Source: Ischnura elegans
Taxonomy: Eukaryota > Arthropoda > Insecta > Odonata > Coenagrionidae
Length of the DNA: 64,000 nucleotides
Reading direction: 5' to 3'
Assembly: GCF_921293095.1 (NCBI RefSeq)
Contig: NC_060251.1
Coordinates: 42,141,644-42,205,643, forward strand
Shown: piece after piece, positions 9,906 through 21,152 of the stretch
Layout: each line of letters starts with the position of its first letter
Position numbering within the stretch: position 1 is the first letter of the stretch
Program-made: the position numbers and the translations under genes
The notes under the pieces: generated by a model
Told to the model about the DNA's origin: nothing
Databases searched by the model: none
Seen by the model: only the letters and a program-made list of their open reading frames with translations

Positions 9906-11210
9906 ATTATTGCATAAGTTACAATTTGGCAACTGGCCAGGTGGTAACATGTATATACAAAAAAGAAAAACACAACATCCCCACAAAGTCACATATCAAC
10001 TAGGCAGTTGTACAAATTTTAAAATTTAATTAAAATTTCTAAAAAATTAATACTTTTTCAGCTTTTTCTTAAATATTTTTACATTACTAGGAAAGGGCTC
10101 AAATAACTCTTCAGACAATCTGTTCCAATCTTCAATTGTTTTATTCAGGTATACCAGCATTGTTGACGTAATAAACGAAACATCGCAATAAACAAACGAT
10201 TTCATGTGCTCTCGGGTAAAAAAGAGAAAAGTTTACAAGCGATGTCATTTCCTCGAAAACTAGCTGGCATGATGTAAGAAAGATAAGAACATATCAACTA
10301 TTTCTTGAAAAAATATTGTTAAAGTAGTTTTTTAGGGTATTTAATTTAGGATATTTAAAAAAAATGTTTTAGTCGGCAAAAAGTAGTGAAACAAACGACA
10401 ATTTTTATGGCCATTTATTTCTAATTCCCCACCCTTTGAGCGTTTTATTGATTAATTAAATAATAAGACTTACCTAAAGGGCCTTAACCCTTTTTTGAAA
10501 TAGTTATTTTTTCAACTAACTTATCGATATATTTCATTTAGTTTATGAATCACTAAGAACACATTTGTGGTAGTAGCCAATTGTTTTGTGAGACTACTTC
10601 CATTGTCCATTTCAAATTAATTAAAAATTAAGTTTTCACTTAAAACCATGGCAATATATCCACCAGCAAGTAGCTATAGATAGATCAAGCAACGTTGGCA
10701 GTAGCCTTATTTTTAAATGAATGGAACCTGTGTGTTCACTTTCAAGCCCCCTCTTCGTAGGTTGAAGAACATCCCTTGACCTAGTTTCATCTTTTTCAGT
10801 TTGATTTTTAGCTCCGTTTACCCCTTTTATAGCCAATTTTAATGGGTCATATATGCTCACCAATTGGTTTGCTTACGTTTTAAACTGGGTTGGTGAGATC
10901 CATTTCAGGAAAAAAAAACTTCGTGAAAGCCAGTGATGAATCTTCATGGATTCACTTTGTTTAAAATGGTCAGATTTTTAGATATATTTTTATATGTGTG
11001 AAGTTTAATGAATAACCGAGGAAGATAAATCCTTGAGAACTATTATTAAGGAAGCCAATGCAAATCAAATAATTCAACCCCTAGCAGGTTTTTTATACCT
11101 GTTAGGAAAGAATAAAACTTACTTAGTTCCACAATAATTTATTCACTTGCGGTTTAAATACAGTGTATCATTTTCTGGTACAGTTTACAAAATTCACAGA
11201 CGTTAAATAG
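9906..11210. other. AT-rich stretch, nothing recognisable
   Basis: No long frame, terminal repeat or RNA gene was seen. Confidence 0.45.
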
Positions 11211-11216
11211 GAGTAT

Positions 11217-11795
11217 TCATACGTACGTGAAAAGTCGTTCCATTATCTTATTTGTGTAACCGACCTCTTAGATAAATTCGGATGGGAATCTCTGTCAGAC
11301 CGTAGAATGAAAAATACACTAAACCTATTACATATATTTAAGAGCCGAGTGTTTTCTGACGAAGTAAGCCATATCTTACGAACGCGAACGTACAGATCAG
11401 ATCATATAAATAACGTAAGAGAGATATACTGTAGAACAGACAGATTCAGAATATCTTTTTTCCACAATCAATAAGAGATTATTACGGCAGCGATAAAACT
11501 CACAAATAGATTAGATGGCTTGTAGTGTAGCTACTAACTTATGTGTACCTTAATGCATGTTTCTGAATTTTCTTATTATTTCTAAGACTATGTTTTGTGT
11601 TTTCTAGCTTTATTGGCAGAAAACCTTAATGGGTAGTTGGCAATTTTGCCTTTGAATGAATTCGGTAGTATAATTTTTTTGTAGCGTAACGTTTTTTGTA
11701 CCCTGCGGTGTGCATGTGGGAGCCATATTGCATGCTGGTGATTGATCACCTCCTGCCAAACACCCGAGAAGTGGCTCGCATGGTATTATGTAGAT
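11217..11795 (+). pseudogene. CR1-type LINE, diverged 5'-truncated copy (subfamily 2)
   Basis: The C-terminal ORF2 sequence is frameshifted but recognisable (KFGWESLSDRR, FSDEV, CRTDRFR-like). The 3' UTR contains a segment (about 11,580-11,690: TCTAGCTTTATTGGCAG, GAATGAATTCGGTAGTAT) absent from the intact element but shared with the minus-strand copy at 24,478. This marks a distinct subfamily. It ends in the common hairpin tail and TATGTAGATGTA. Confidence 0.8.
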
Positions 11796-12039
11796 GTACA
11801 ATGAAAAAAGAGGGGAGGGAATGGGAGAGGGGGACGGTGGGGAAGGAGAACTAGCTAAGTTCTATTCTTTCCTGACAGTCATGGAGGAGTTCCATCAAGT
11901 AACGCCTCAAACCATTGAATTTTTTTGTTGTTTCAAGTTCTACCTATATTTTTCTGTACTTCCTTTTTTTTTATTCCCACACGACCGAAAAAGCATAAAT
12001 TGACCTTATACCTCGGGGTTTTCAACAAATTTAACAATT

Positions 12040-12112
12040 AAACGTCCGCGAACAACCATGTCCCGAATAGGGTTAGCCAACCCAGGTGGGACTCGAACCC
12101 GCGACGTTTTAT
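12040..12112 (-). repeat. tRNA-derived SINE fragment, cut by the next LINE copy
   Basis: On the minus strand, CGCGGGTTCGAGTCC is a B box followed by a conserved-looking tail. The A-box side would lie where the CR1 copy at 12,113 begins. Confidence 0.45.
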
Positions 12113-13062
12113 CTAAATCTACATAATACCCTGCGAGCCACCTCTTGGGTGTTTGGCAGGGGGTGATCAATCACCAGCATGCAGCATGCATTGGACTCCC
12201 ACATGCACACCACACCGGCCAAAAAACGTCCCGTATACTGACAAACTATACTACTATATGCTGTTAGAAATAATAATTGAATTAAGAAACATGCATTAAT
12301 TTTTACATAGGTTAGTAGGCTACACTACAAGTCATGCAATCTATTTACGAGTTCTATTGCTGCCGTTATAATCTCTTATTGATCGTGGAAAAAATGGCAT
12401 TCTGTACCTGTCTGTTCTACAACATGTCTCTCTTATTTTATTTATATGATCTGATCTTCCGTAGTATGTTGGCGTCCGTAAGATATGGTTAACTTCGTTA
12501 GAAAAGACACCGCTCTTGAATTTACGTAAAAGGTTTAGTCTATTTTTCAATCTACGGTCCGACAGAGATTCCCATCCGAGTTTATCTAAGAGGTCAGTTA
12601 CACTAACAAGACTATCGTAACGACCTTTCACATACCTGGCAGCTCTTCTTTGCACGCGTTAAACTCTGTTATTAAGCCTTTTTCATGAGCGTCTCAAACA
12701 CTGGTAGCGTATTCCAAATGTGGTCTAACGAGGGAAAAGTAGCTAATTTCTCTCACTTTGTCGTCGCACTTTCCTAGTATTCTTTTAACGAAACCATTTT
12801 ACGATTAGCTTGACCGGTTATTTCTCGAATATGTTTATTCCACGATAGATCATTATTGAGTATAACTCCTAGATATTTCACGGATTCAACAGTCCCTAAT
12901 TGGGTACCCCGTTTTATATATTTACGTTGTAGGGAGTTATTCTTCTTCCAGAAATTCATTACGACGCATTTTTTTCAAATTTAATTCTAACTGCCATGCA
13001 TCGCACCACTCTTGGATAGCAGCAAGGTCATTCGTAAGTTCATCTATATCTTTGCTGGAACG
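12113..13062 (-). pseudogene. CR1-type LINE, 5'-truncated copy
   Basis: The 3' tail is at the low-coordinate end (CTACATAATACCCTGCGAG). Going up, the ORF2 C-terminal third follows, about as far as the SSKDIDELTND region. Frameshifts near 12,660 and 12,790 and other changes break the frame. Identity to the intact ORF2 looks high, above about 90% by eye. Confidence 0.88.
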
Positions 13063-13494
13063 GATAAACGTTTTATAAGGGATCCCAGCTTGGCAAATTG
13101 GAAATTCTGCGTATATTATTATGTAGATGCAAATGTATGGTCTCGAAAGATCTGTTTTATCTAGAAAGCAAGGAGTCTTCTTTGGGAGTCTATTCTTAAT
13201 TTTTTCCCAGAGTTGGACTGACGGGCTGTACAAACAACTGCAATTCCCATGGTCTCCCCGGAAAGTGTGACCTTTCAGGGTTCGTAGAACCCCACCCCCT
13301 CCTTCAAACCAGCCCTTAAACATGTTTGTCTCGGAAACTTCACTCAGAACATCCAAGTGTACTCCCTGAGGAAAATAAACACGTAGGAGAATGCCGAGAC
13401 GAAGGGTATATTGGCACTTGGCTGATAAACTGTTGACAGCTTGGTTACGATCTTAAGTGGAAACTTCAGCCTAACTCGGCTAGCATGCATGTAT

Positions 13495-13860
13495 GTAATA
13501 ACCCTGCGAGCCACTTCTAGGATGTTTGGCAGACCCAGCACTTAGCATGCAAGACAATTCCCACATGCACACCACACCACCCAAAACACGTTTAATTCCC
13601 AAGTACTGCACCATTTATGGTAAAAAGATCCTTTTCTAATATCAATAGTAAGAGCCATAAATTTCTCTGAAAACCACTACATCATCCGCGAAGAGGCGAA
13701 TTTTTTGCGTGACCGCGGTGGTAATGTCATTTAAGTAAAGAATGAACAAAAGAGGACCTATAACACTTTCTTGGGGTACACCTGAGTAACTTTTACTAAA
13801 TACGAGTGGTTCTTTTGCTAACAAATTTTGGCAATATGGATGCCCCGTCATTTCTGCCTA
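13495..13860 (-). pseudogene. Diverged CR1-type LINE fragment (RT motif region)
   Basis: A degraded tail at 13,500-13,590 is followed by an RT segment reading SGVPQ-SVIGPLLF, NDI and LFADDVVVFRE. Most of the C-terminus is deleted. The protein differs clearly from the main family, so this is an older lineage. Confidence 0.75.
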
Positions 13861-15500
13861 AGGGTAGTCGTCTAAATATTTTGCCCAGTATTTTAGTTTT
13901 CAATTGATTCAATGCGTCTCTAAGAGTTCTATTTTTTCGAGTTTTTAGAATTTTCTGGTATTTTTTGTTTTCTCACTATTATGACTCGTATTTTACATTT
14001 TATCGTGCATTGCTCTTTCCGTAGCATGGCTTTTCTCTTCCAAGATACTTTGAATTTAAGTTAACCTTCCGTCACTGGTAGGTTTTACATATACAACTAC
14101 ATTAAACTCAGTGTGTCTCCAGTAGGATGTTAGGAAAGATCCAAGTATTTCTACCCTGCAAGCTCTAAGCGACACTTTGGTACTACCACTATGACACTAG
14201 CACTAGTTCGACTGGGGAGAGCTCATACTAAACATACAAGTTTTATTTACTTCCCTTTCTGAGTGTAGACAATATATTATTCAGGGTATCAATGATCAAA
14301 TAATCATTTGAAACTTTGGATTACTCTCAAATACTTATTTGGTACCAGTTTAGTAAAGGATTAATTTTACTATTGCGTATATTTATACTGCAAGATTAAA
14401 TTCTGGGAAAACTTTTTCGCGCATCAATCTTAGTACGGATTTGTTCTGTAGCAAAATTGTTCACGCTAGCATGGGCATGGCCAAAATTTACATTAGAATC
14501 CCCACGAGTTCCAGGGCACCCTGAATGAGGCCCTTTTCGACAGATAGGGGATGAAATGCAACAACAGCATCTGTCTCTTGGAGGGCAGCTGCTCAGCCTT
14601 TCCAGCCAGTCCAATCCTCCCTACTCAAGGTGCTTGTGAAAGGGACTAAGTTTTTGGTGATGGTTTTCCGGGTTTACACCGCGTTGATATTTAAACCCGG
14701 AAAACCATCACCAATCAACTAACCGCGGAAGCCTCCGTAATAATTGGACTAAGTTTTTATCGAAACGTATGCACCGCACTACAGTTGGATATTTAGGGAA
14801 CTCCCTTAGATAAATTATAATCGTATTGGAAGCTTTCGGTGTAAAATGCTACGAAAACAACATGCCATATGGTATCAAACTACGTAGAAATTAGCACAAT
14901 GCATACGATTGTAAACATTAACAGAGTTACACATCAGAAAGTTTCATTAGACTCTCACTTCAGTAATGTCTCATTCAGAGAAGTCAGTACAATTGTGTGT
15001 GGTGTGGTAAATTTCATTATTAGAAACGTATTTACAATCCTCTCTGTAAATTTACCCTCCAAAGCTTTAACAAAATCAGGAAACTATCAAAATACTGTTG
15101 GTGAAAAATCCGTGCATGTATCTGAGCGGTATTTGTCTTGTCTGCATTTTTTAATAAGCTGCTGAAACAGCGTGTAATTTTTACATCAATCTATGTTACC
15201 TATCTCATATCTCCTCTTCAGCTACCTCGGTGTAGCGCAGAGAGAAATTGGTTAATAATAAATTACTAAATTCGTATATCATGAGGTTCAAACTTTCTTT
15301 CTCCCCGAGAACAGAAATCATCCCGATGTTAAAAACGGTCTTTTACTAGACATATATGTGGCTAAGTTTATTTTTTACATAGTATGATCGAATGATATGG
15401 TTGTACGAACTTCTCGATAAGTATTTTTCTGGTATTCCCATTTCCTGTATTGCATATAGATTTGGGTCAAAATACTTTATTATTTAATGGAGTAAATGCT
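13861..15500. other. No gene; one strong hairpin at 14,654-14,714
   Basis: Short unrelated frames only. The hairpin is listed separately. Confidence 0.4.
14654..14714. repeat. 23-bp perfect inverted repeat
   Basis: The arm at 14,654-14,676 (TTGGTGATGGTTTTCCGGG onward) is exactly complementary to 14,692-14,714 across a 15-nt loop. The CCGGGTTTA plus CGCGTTGA words recall the termini of the foldback MITEs at 5,923 and 16,241, so it may be a minimal member of that group. Confidence 0.75.
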
Positions 15501-15504
15501 GCAT

Positions 15505-15636
15505 GCTTGGTGAGAGCTTATAGCTTTCACGTGCCATTGCGGTAGCACCTACATATAGCTAAATGCATGTTGGGGTATAAAAACTCATCCCCTGCCACAC
15601 ACTGGAGGTGGTGCACAGGATATTATGCAGATGAAA
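15505..15636 (+). mobile_element. CR1-type LINE 3' tail, diverged
   Basis: The hairpin region at 15,586-15,626 (CCCTGC, CACT, GGTG) and TATTATGCAGATG mark a decayed tail on the + strand. The loop is shortened by two bases. Confidence 0.6.
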
Positions 15637-15967
15637 ACGAATTATCCACGATAAATCAAAAGGTGCTTCCTCAAGTAACGGTTTGTTTGTATTCAAAACG
15701 AACACTTGTAAGGCGTTGCAAAAACCGGTATCTCTTCCGTGCTTGTGTACTCGAAATTCTCAATATTTGACCTTCGGCCAGAATCGTTTGAGACACGCGA
15801 AGATGCTTTTTTTGCCATGCCATCTCCATCGTCCTCCACTCCATGAATCCTGACCTCGGAATCGGTTCTTGTTCGCCTTTCGTGAGGCCAACTGCCATCT
15901 CTTCTCGCTTCCACTCTCGCATCAGAATTGTGTCCACTTGAGAGGTTAATAGCTAGTTTGTACCATG

Positions 15968-16474
15968 CAGTGGGGTAGCCAGGAATTTCGTTCCGCGGGG
16001 GGTGGGGGTTGTCCAAATCCAGAGGGGAAAATTTTTGAAAAGCAGGGTACTAAGTAGAGGGTTTTAAACTAATTTATACACTTCTCGTAATCGAAAAAAC
16101 TTCATTTTTCAAAGAAATCTTTTGTAAATTCATGATTTTTTAATATTTGGTATTATTTAATATTTAATATTTATATTCTTTTATGAAACAGTCATTGTAA
16201 AATATTTTAATTTCTCCTGGTGAATACTATTGATTAATTCTTCTCGGGTTCTCAGCCACGTTAATTCTTTCGTCTAAGCCGACGTTTCGAGAGACGACTT
16301 GTCTTCCATCGTCAAGGCCGTGTTATTCTTTGGAAGTCCAATTTCACACTCGAAACGTAGGCTTATACGAAATAATTAACCTGGCTGAGAACCCGAGAGT
16401 TCATTCAAAGTCAATGTGTTTTTATATTGGGGGGGGGGTCCGGAACCCACGGACCTTCTCTCGCTGCGCCACTG
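15968..16474. mobile_element. hAT-like MITE carrying a nested foldback
   Basis: Termini CAGTGGGGTAGCCAGG and GCTGCGCCACTG are flanked by GTACCATG and GTATCATA, an 8-bp duplication with two differences. The interior is the same family as 56,458-56,720 but inverted. A foldback (16,241-16,399) is inserted inside. Confidence 0.75.
16241..16399. mobile_element. Foldback MITE with ~50-bp arms, nested
   Basis: Left arm TCTCGGGTTCTCAGCCACG and its complement at the right end (GGCTGAGAACCCGAGAG) extend about 50 bp inward with a few mismatches. Flanks TTAATTC and TTCATTC look like a 7-bp duplication. The GACGTTTCGA word is shared with the element at 5,923. Confidence 0.75.
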
Positions 16475-16520
16475 GTATCATACAATAATCTCAAAATCTA
16501 CACGATATCCTACAATAAAC

Positions 16521-18400
16521 CTTTTTGACATCTACATCTACATCTACAAATTACCCTGCGAGCCACCTCTAGGGTGTTTGGCAGGGGGTGATCAATCACC
16601 AGCATGCAGCATGCATTTGGACTCCCACATGCACACCACACCGTCCAAGAAACGTTCCGTATAATAACAAACTATACTACTATATGCTGTTAGAAATAGA
16701 ATATAGAATAGAAATTCAGAAACATGCAGTAAGTTTTACATAGGTTAGTAGGCTACACTACAAGTCATGCAATCTATTTACGCGTTCTATTGCTGCCGTT
16801 ATAATCTCTTATTGATCGTGGAAAAAATGACATTCGGAATCTGTCTGTTCTGCAATCTATCTCTCTTATTTTATTTATATGATCTGATCTTCCGTAGTAC
16901 GTTGGCGTCCGCAAGATATGGTTAACTTCGTCAGAAAAGACACTGCTCTTGAATTTATCTAAAAGGTTTAGTCTATTTTTCAATCTACGGTCCGACAGAG
17001 ATTCCCATCCGAGTTTATCTAAGAGGTCAGTTACACTAACAAGACTATCGTAACGACCTTTCACATACCTGGCAGCTCTTCTTTGCACGCGTTCTAACTC
17101 TGTTATTAAGCCTTTTTCATGAGGGTCCCAAACACTGGCAGCGTATTCCAAATGTGGTCTAACGAGGGAAAAGTAGCTAATTTCTCTCACTTTGTCGTCG
17201 CACTTTCCTAATATTCTTTTAACAAAACCCATTTTACGATTAGCTTGACCGGTTATTTCTCGAATATGTTTATTCCACGATAGATCATTATTGAGTCTAA
17301 CCCCTAGATATTTCACAGATTCAACTGCCTTTAACTGCGTGCCCCGAATGACATAGTTACGCTGTAGGGAGTTATTCTTCTTCCAGAAATTCATTACGAC
17401 GCATTTTTCCAAATTTAATTCTAACTGCCAAGCATGGATAGCAGCAAGGTCATTCGTTAGTTCATCTATATCTTTGCTGGAACGGATTTCTCTGTAAACT
17501 ACAGCGTCGTCTGCAAATAATCGTAACTTACTCTGCACTACTTCGCCAATGTCGTTTATATAAAGAAGGAATAGGAGTGGGCCAATGACACTACCCTGAG
17601 GAACGCCAGAAGTCACTCTAACCTCATTGGAGACTGCACCGTCTAATACTACTCTTTGGACGCGGTCGCTCAAAAATTCTCTAATCCAGGAAATGACATC
17701 TTCGTCTAGACCATAAGATTTCAGTTTTATTATTAACTTTCCGTGGGGTACTTTATCAAATGCCTTTTTGAAATCAAGAAAAATCGCGTCTACTGGAATG
17801 TTGTCTTCCCCGGAGACTAAAATATCGTGGGCGAAAAGCGCTAACTGAGTTTCGCACGATCTGCTTTTCCTGAATCCATGTTGATTTCCCATTAATAAGT
17901 TTTGCGCGTCTAGGTGTTTCATTACCGAGCTGACTACGATGTGTTCAAGGACTTTGCAAGAGATGGACGTTAAAGATATCGGCCTGTAATTAGATGGCTG
18001 TTCCTTGTCTCCACTTTTAAATATTGGCGTTACGTTAGCGATTTTCCAGTCATTAGGTACTTCGTGTTGCTTGATGGATTTACTGAATATTAACTGCAAG
18101 TAGGGGGCAAGTTCTGAGGCTAGTTCTTTATATACGCGAGAAGGGATTTCGTCTGGACCAGGTGATTTATTTGGACTAAGCGATTTCAATATATTTTCTA
18201 TTCCGAGCGTACTAATGTCAATAGCTGGCATCTTATGTAGACAGGGATTGTCATCGGTCTCGGGTGAGTTTTCGGAAGGCTCCGTGAACACGCTCTTAAA
18301 GTAGGAATTTAATAAATTGGCTTTATCGTAACTGCTTGTCAACACATCTCCATTGTCGTTTCTCAGCGAACATACGGTAGATCGTTTACCTTGAACTTCC
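16521..18400 (-). pseudogene. CR1-type LINE, long 5'-truncated copy with open RT frame
   Basis: The second-longest copy. A minus-strand frame of 523 codons (16,774-18,345) covers reverse transcriptase through the ORF2 C-terminus, including GVPQGSVIG and LFADDAVVY. It differs from the intact ORF2 at only a handful of residues and lacks four residues near AWCDAW, a 12-bp deletion between short direct repeats. The element is cut near 18,400 in the pre-RT region, so the first Met is not a real start. The near-identity argues for recent mobility. Confidence 0.92.
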
Positions 18401-18483
18401 CTAACGTGACGTGCGGGAGGGGGTTATTATTTCTCTCCTACGTATACGTCTCCTACTAAACGAGCTACATCTACCTTTTGCGT

Positions 18484-18552
18484 TCTAAATGCTGGTGAAT
18501 GATCACCCCCAGTTAAACACCCTAGAGGTGGCTCGCAGGGTATTATTTAGAC
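18484..18552 (+). mobile_element. CR1-type LINE 3' tail fragment
   Basis: The sequence from GCTGGTGAATGATCACC through the two hairpins and TATTATTTAG is a short + strand tail. It meets the minus-strand tail at 18,553 end to end. Confidence 0.75.
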
Positions 18553-18612
18553 GTGTAAATGTGGATGAACCGTGCAAGCCACCACCAGGAAGTGTGGCAC
18601 GGTGCGTTTGCA
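18553..18612 (-). mobile_element. CR1-type LINE 3' tail, variant outer stem
   Basis: On the minus strand the outer arms are CCGTGC (18,597-18,602) and GCACGG (18,570-18,575), a perfect 6-bp match with the C:G to G:C swap also seen at 551-610. The inner stem is degraded. Confidence 0.65.
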
Positions 18613-19316
18613 CTCCAGGAGGATTCTCTCCGGAGTAAATTCTGCGGTATTTCATCGTTCCCGGAAGAAATTTATTTACGTCGATGTGTGTAGGTACGTT
18701 TCGCGGAATATCCATGACGATTAACTCCCCGCTTTTGAATCCTGACCTCAGATTTGGCTCTCGCTCGCGTCGCGTGAGGAAAACACTTCTTTCTTTACTC
18801 CCCCCCCCCCCCCCCCTCCCTTCAATGGCGGTCTCACGATGTCGTCACCACTTGAGGAATGCACTCTGCCTTAACACCCCGCATGACTCAGTAACGCAAT
18901 GGCAGAACACAAACAGGAGGGGGGAATGAGTGAAGAAAAGAAGGGGGGGGGACCCTTCGTGAAAGTATTTCATCCTTATGGTCGTGAGCGCAGCTTCTTT
19001 CCTCGAAACTTCCCCATTCATTGGTTTCCTGTTGCACGGAGAGGGGGAGCTAGTCTTGGGAAGGGTCGAGGGGAAGGGACAGTTGGGAATGTTGTTCAGA
19101 AGGATGAGGACGGGAAGATGAGGGAGATTTTTTTTGGAGAATTTGTGCGAGGGGGGGAAAGCGACTGGGCGGTGACGTCACCTGCCCCGTCGAGGTCGGC
19201 ATCCCCCTCCCCCTTCACCGAATGTCCTCGAGTAATGGGCGAGTATTTTTTTGAAAATAATTTTTACTTCCTTGAGAAAAACGGCGATTACTACTCAGTT
19301 TACATCTACATCTGTT
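18613..19316. other. G/C-run-rich low-complexity sequence
   Basis: Long C and G runs (18,800-18,818, 18,942-18,950) and purine-rich stretches. A 142-codon frame here is low complexity and not called. The sequence around 18,735-18,780 (GAATCCTGACCTC) resembles 15,842-15,880, suggesting another old dispersed repeat. Confidence 0.4.
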
Positions 19317-19417
19317 GGTACACGTGACGTTTTTTGTACCGTGTGGTGTGCATGTGGGAATCCAATTACATGCTGGTCAAACACCCTAGAGGTGGCTCGC
19401 AGTGTATTATGTAGATG
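19317..19417 (+). mobile_element. CR1-type LINE 3' tail fragment
   Basis: Starts near ACGTGACGTTTTTTGTACC and ends TATTATGTAGATGTAG. It is preceded by TACATCTACATCTG, an inverted version of the family's terminal microsatellite. Confidence 0.75.
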
Positions 19418-19936
19418 TAGGAGGTTGACCTTTTTCTTCTTCAGTTATTTTCCATTGCATTTTCGAGTGCGGTTTTGATATTTTTGCCTTGTTAGCGTTT
19501 TTCATGTGTTAGGATATACTTTCACCAAACGCATTGCAACTGATCACACTTTTATCTCAAGGACTCATATACTCTTTTTTTCTTATTTATCCAAAGTCTA
19601 TTTATACTTATTTATTTAAAGTCTATTTACGCGTATTTATATATTGTTGTTAGTACTTTTATTACTTATTTACCCTTATTTATACATTTTTGTTAGTCTA
19701 TCACCCTTTTTATAGCTTTGCTCTTTCGTGGGGATCATATTGCGGGGAATTTATATTTTAGCTAGTTAGTTTCGTCTTTGCTCTCTTGTTGATTATTATC
19801 GTTAATCTATTTGTCCCACGTTAAGTTATATCTTAATTTCGTTAATTAGTCTTCTTTGGAACTATATAGTTTTCTAGTTTTAAACCCATTAATCGACTTA
19901 ATCCATATCCAGGTAACTACATTCCCTTATTTACGT

Positions 19937-20085
19937 TTAAAAAGAGACAAGTTAGTAAGTTTATCGGTTTGTTTTACTCTCTCTCAAATATCTATTAAGC
20001 GTAAATATCTATTAAAAAGAGACAAGCTAGTAAGTTTATCGGTTTGTTTTACTCTCTCAAATATCTATTAAGCGTATCTCCCGTC
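19937..20085 (+). repeat. 75-bp tandem duplication in the CR1 5' UTR
   Basis: Two copies start TTAAAAAGAGACAAG at 19,937 and 20,012. They differ by a T/C change and a 2-bp CT difference. Repeated 5' UTR units often carry the internal promoter in LINEs; that role is inferred here. Confidence 0.85.
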
Positions 20086-20126
20086 AGGTAAGCTTTTCTG
20101 AAATCCAAAGTTGCGATAGTGATAGG

Positions 20127-21152
20127 ATGCCTTCGAATAGGTCACCCGTTGCCGGAGTTGAAAACGCCGGTGAATGCGAGGCTCTCGGAGACCGCATTAC
20201 CGCGTTGGAGACGATGGTGCGGGAACTTCGGGCCCAGTTTGAAAGGGTGGCTGATACCGCTGAGGGGAATGGTCCGAGGGGTGGTTCTTCGAAAGGTCGC
20301 CGTGCCACAGGGGCTGCACGGGTTCGCCCGATTGCAAATAGCGGCTGGTCGATCGAGAGCCTTCCTCGAGGTCCATCTCTCGATGACGGGGTCACGTCAC
20401 CCCGTAAATCTGAGTTTTGGAGGGTCGTGTCTCGGAGGGACGGTGGTAGTGTCACTCTAAGACGGGGTTTGGGGGATGCTGAGGCAAATCTCGTCCCCGT
20501 CTCGAACAGGTACCAGTTGCTGTCGGATGGAAACTCCGAGGTGCCTGACGTGCCTACTCCTACCCCGAAACCGGCACCTAGGAAGGGGCGTCAGAGTGGG
20601 AAGGGGGGGATCATAGTGTTAGGGAGTAGCAATGTCCGTCGTGTGATGGTCCCGTTACGGGAGAGGGCAGACCGCGAGGGTGTAAGCGACCGTGTAACGT
20701 CATGGTGCATCCCTGGTGGCGGTGTTCCTCAGGTGACGCAGGCGGTTGGTGCGGCGGTACGGGGCACGAAGTGCTCCAGACTGCGGGTCGTGGCTCATGT
20801 CGGCGTCAATGATGCCACCTTCCGTGGATCTGAGGAAATTCTAGATTCCCTCCGGGATCTGAATTCCGAAGTGAAGCGGGTGGGTGGGACCATTGGAGTC
20901 GGCATTGAGCTTTCGATTTGTAGTCTTGTCCCGAGGATCGATCGTGGTTCTCTAGTTTGGAGCCGAGTGGAAGGCATAAACCAGAGGCTGCGTCGTTTCT
21001 GCACGGACATCGGAGCCTCCTTCGTGGACCTTAGGCCGGCAATCCGATCGTGTAGGATCCCTCTGAACCGTTCGGGAGTCCATTACACGGCCGAGTCGGC
21101 TAGTCGTGTAGCGAGTAGCATACTTGAGCACTGTAGGTCTTTTTTAGAGTAG
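20127..21152 (+). CDS. CR1-type ORF1, SGNH/GDSL esterase-domain protein
   Basis: The product is 341 residues from the first ATG of the frame, about 40 nt after the 5' UTR repeat. Residues 15-45 could form a short coiled coil (ALETMVRELRAQFERV). A Ser/Gly/Arg/Pro-rich linker follows to about residue 160. Residues 161-338 resemble an SGNH hydrolase: block I is LGSSN with Ser168 as the likely nucleophile, a GGG sits at 197-199, block III is GVND at 226-229, and the last block is SGVHYT with His319. Esterase domains in ORF1 are known for CR1-type LINEs; a role in membrane or RNP handling is presumed but unproven. The usual Asp three residues before the catalytic His is Ser316 here. No zinc knuckle is visible. 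The frame ends two codons after a U UUU UUA heptamer. Confidence 0.88.
   Translation: MPSNRSPVAGVENAGECEALGDRITALETMVRELRAQFERVADTAEGNGPRGGSSKGRRATGAARVRPIANSGWSIESLPRGPSLDDGVTSPRKSEFWRVVSRRDGGSVTLRRGLGDAEANLVPVSNRYQLLSDGNSEVPDVPTPTPKPAPRKGRQSGKGGIIVLGSSNVRRVMVPLRERADREGVSDRVTSWCIPGGGVPQVTQAVGAAVRGTKCSRLRVVAHVGVNDATFRGSEEILDSLRDLNSEVKRVGGTIGVGIELSICSLVPRIDRGSLVWSRVEGINQRLRRFCTDIGASFVDLRPAIRSCRIPLNRSGVHYTAESASRVASSILEHCRSFLE
21140..21146 (+). promoter_or_regulatory. Candidate -1 ribosomal frameshift site (T TTT TTA)
   Basis: In the ORF1 frame the codons read TCT TTT TTA GAG TAG, so T TTT TTA has the X XXY YYZ layout of a -1 slippery site. A -1 slip leads into the ORF2 frame, which is open from 21,137 onward. 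No strong stem-loop is obvious just downstream by eye. Confidence 0.6.

Noticed and set aside
18795..18820. Poly-C and poly-G runs as functional G-quadruplexes
   Set aside because: Homopolymer runs are common in these MITEs and low-complexity DNA; nothing points to function, and lengths may be assembly-sensitive.
18899..19327. 142-codon + strand frame
   Set aside because: Low-complexity G-run-rich sequence that ends in a CR1 tail; no domain or splice context.
20084..20455. Antisense frame opposite CR1 ORF1
   Set aside because: Shadow of the GC-rich ORF1 coding frame.
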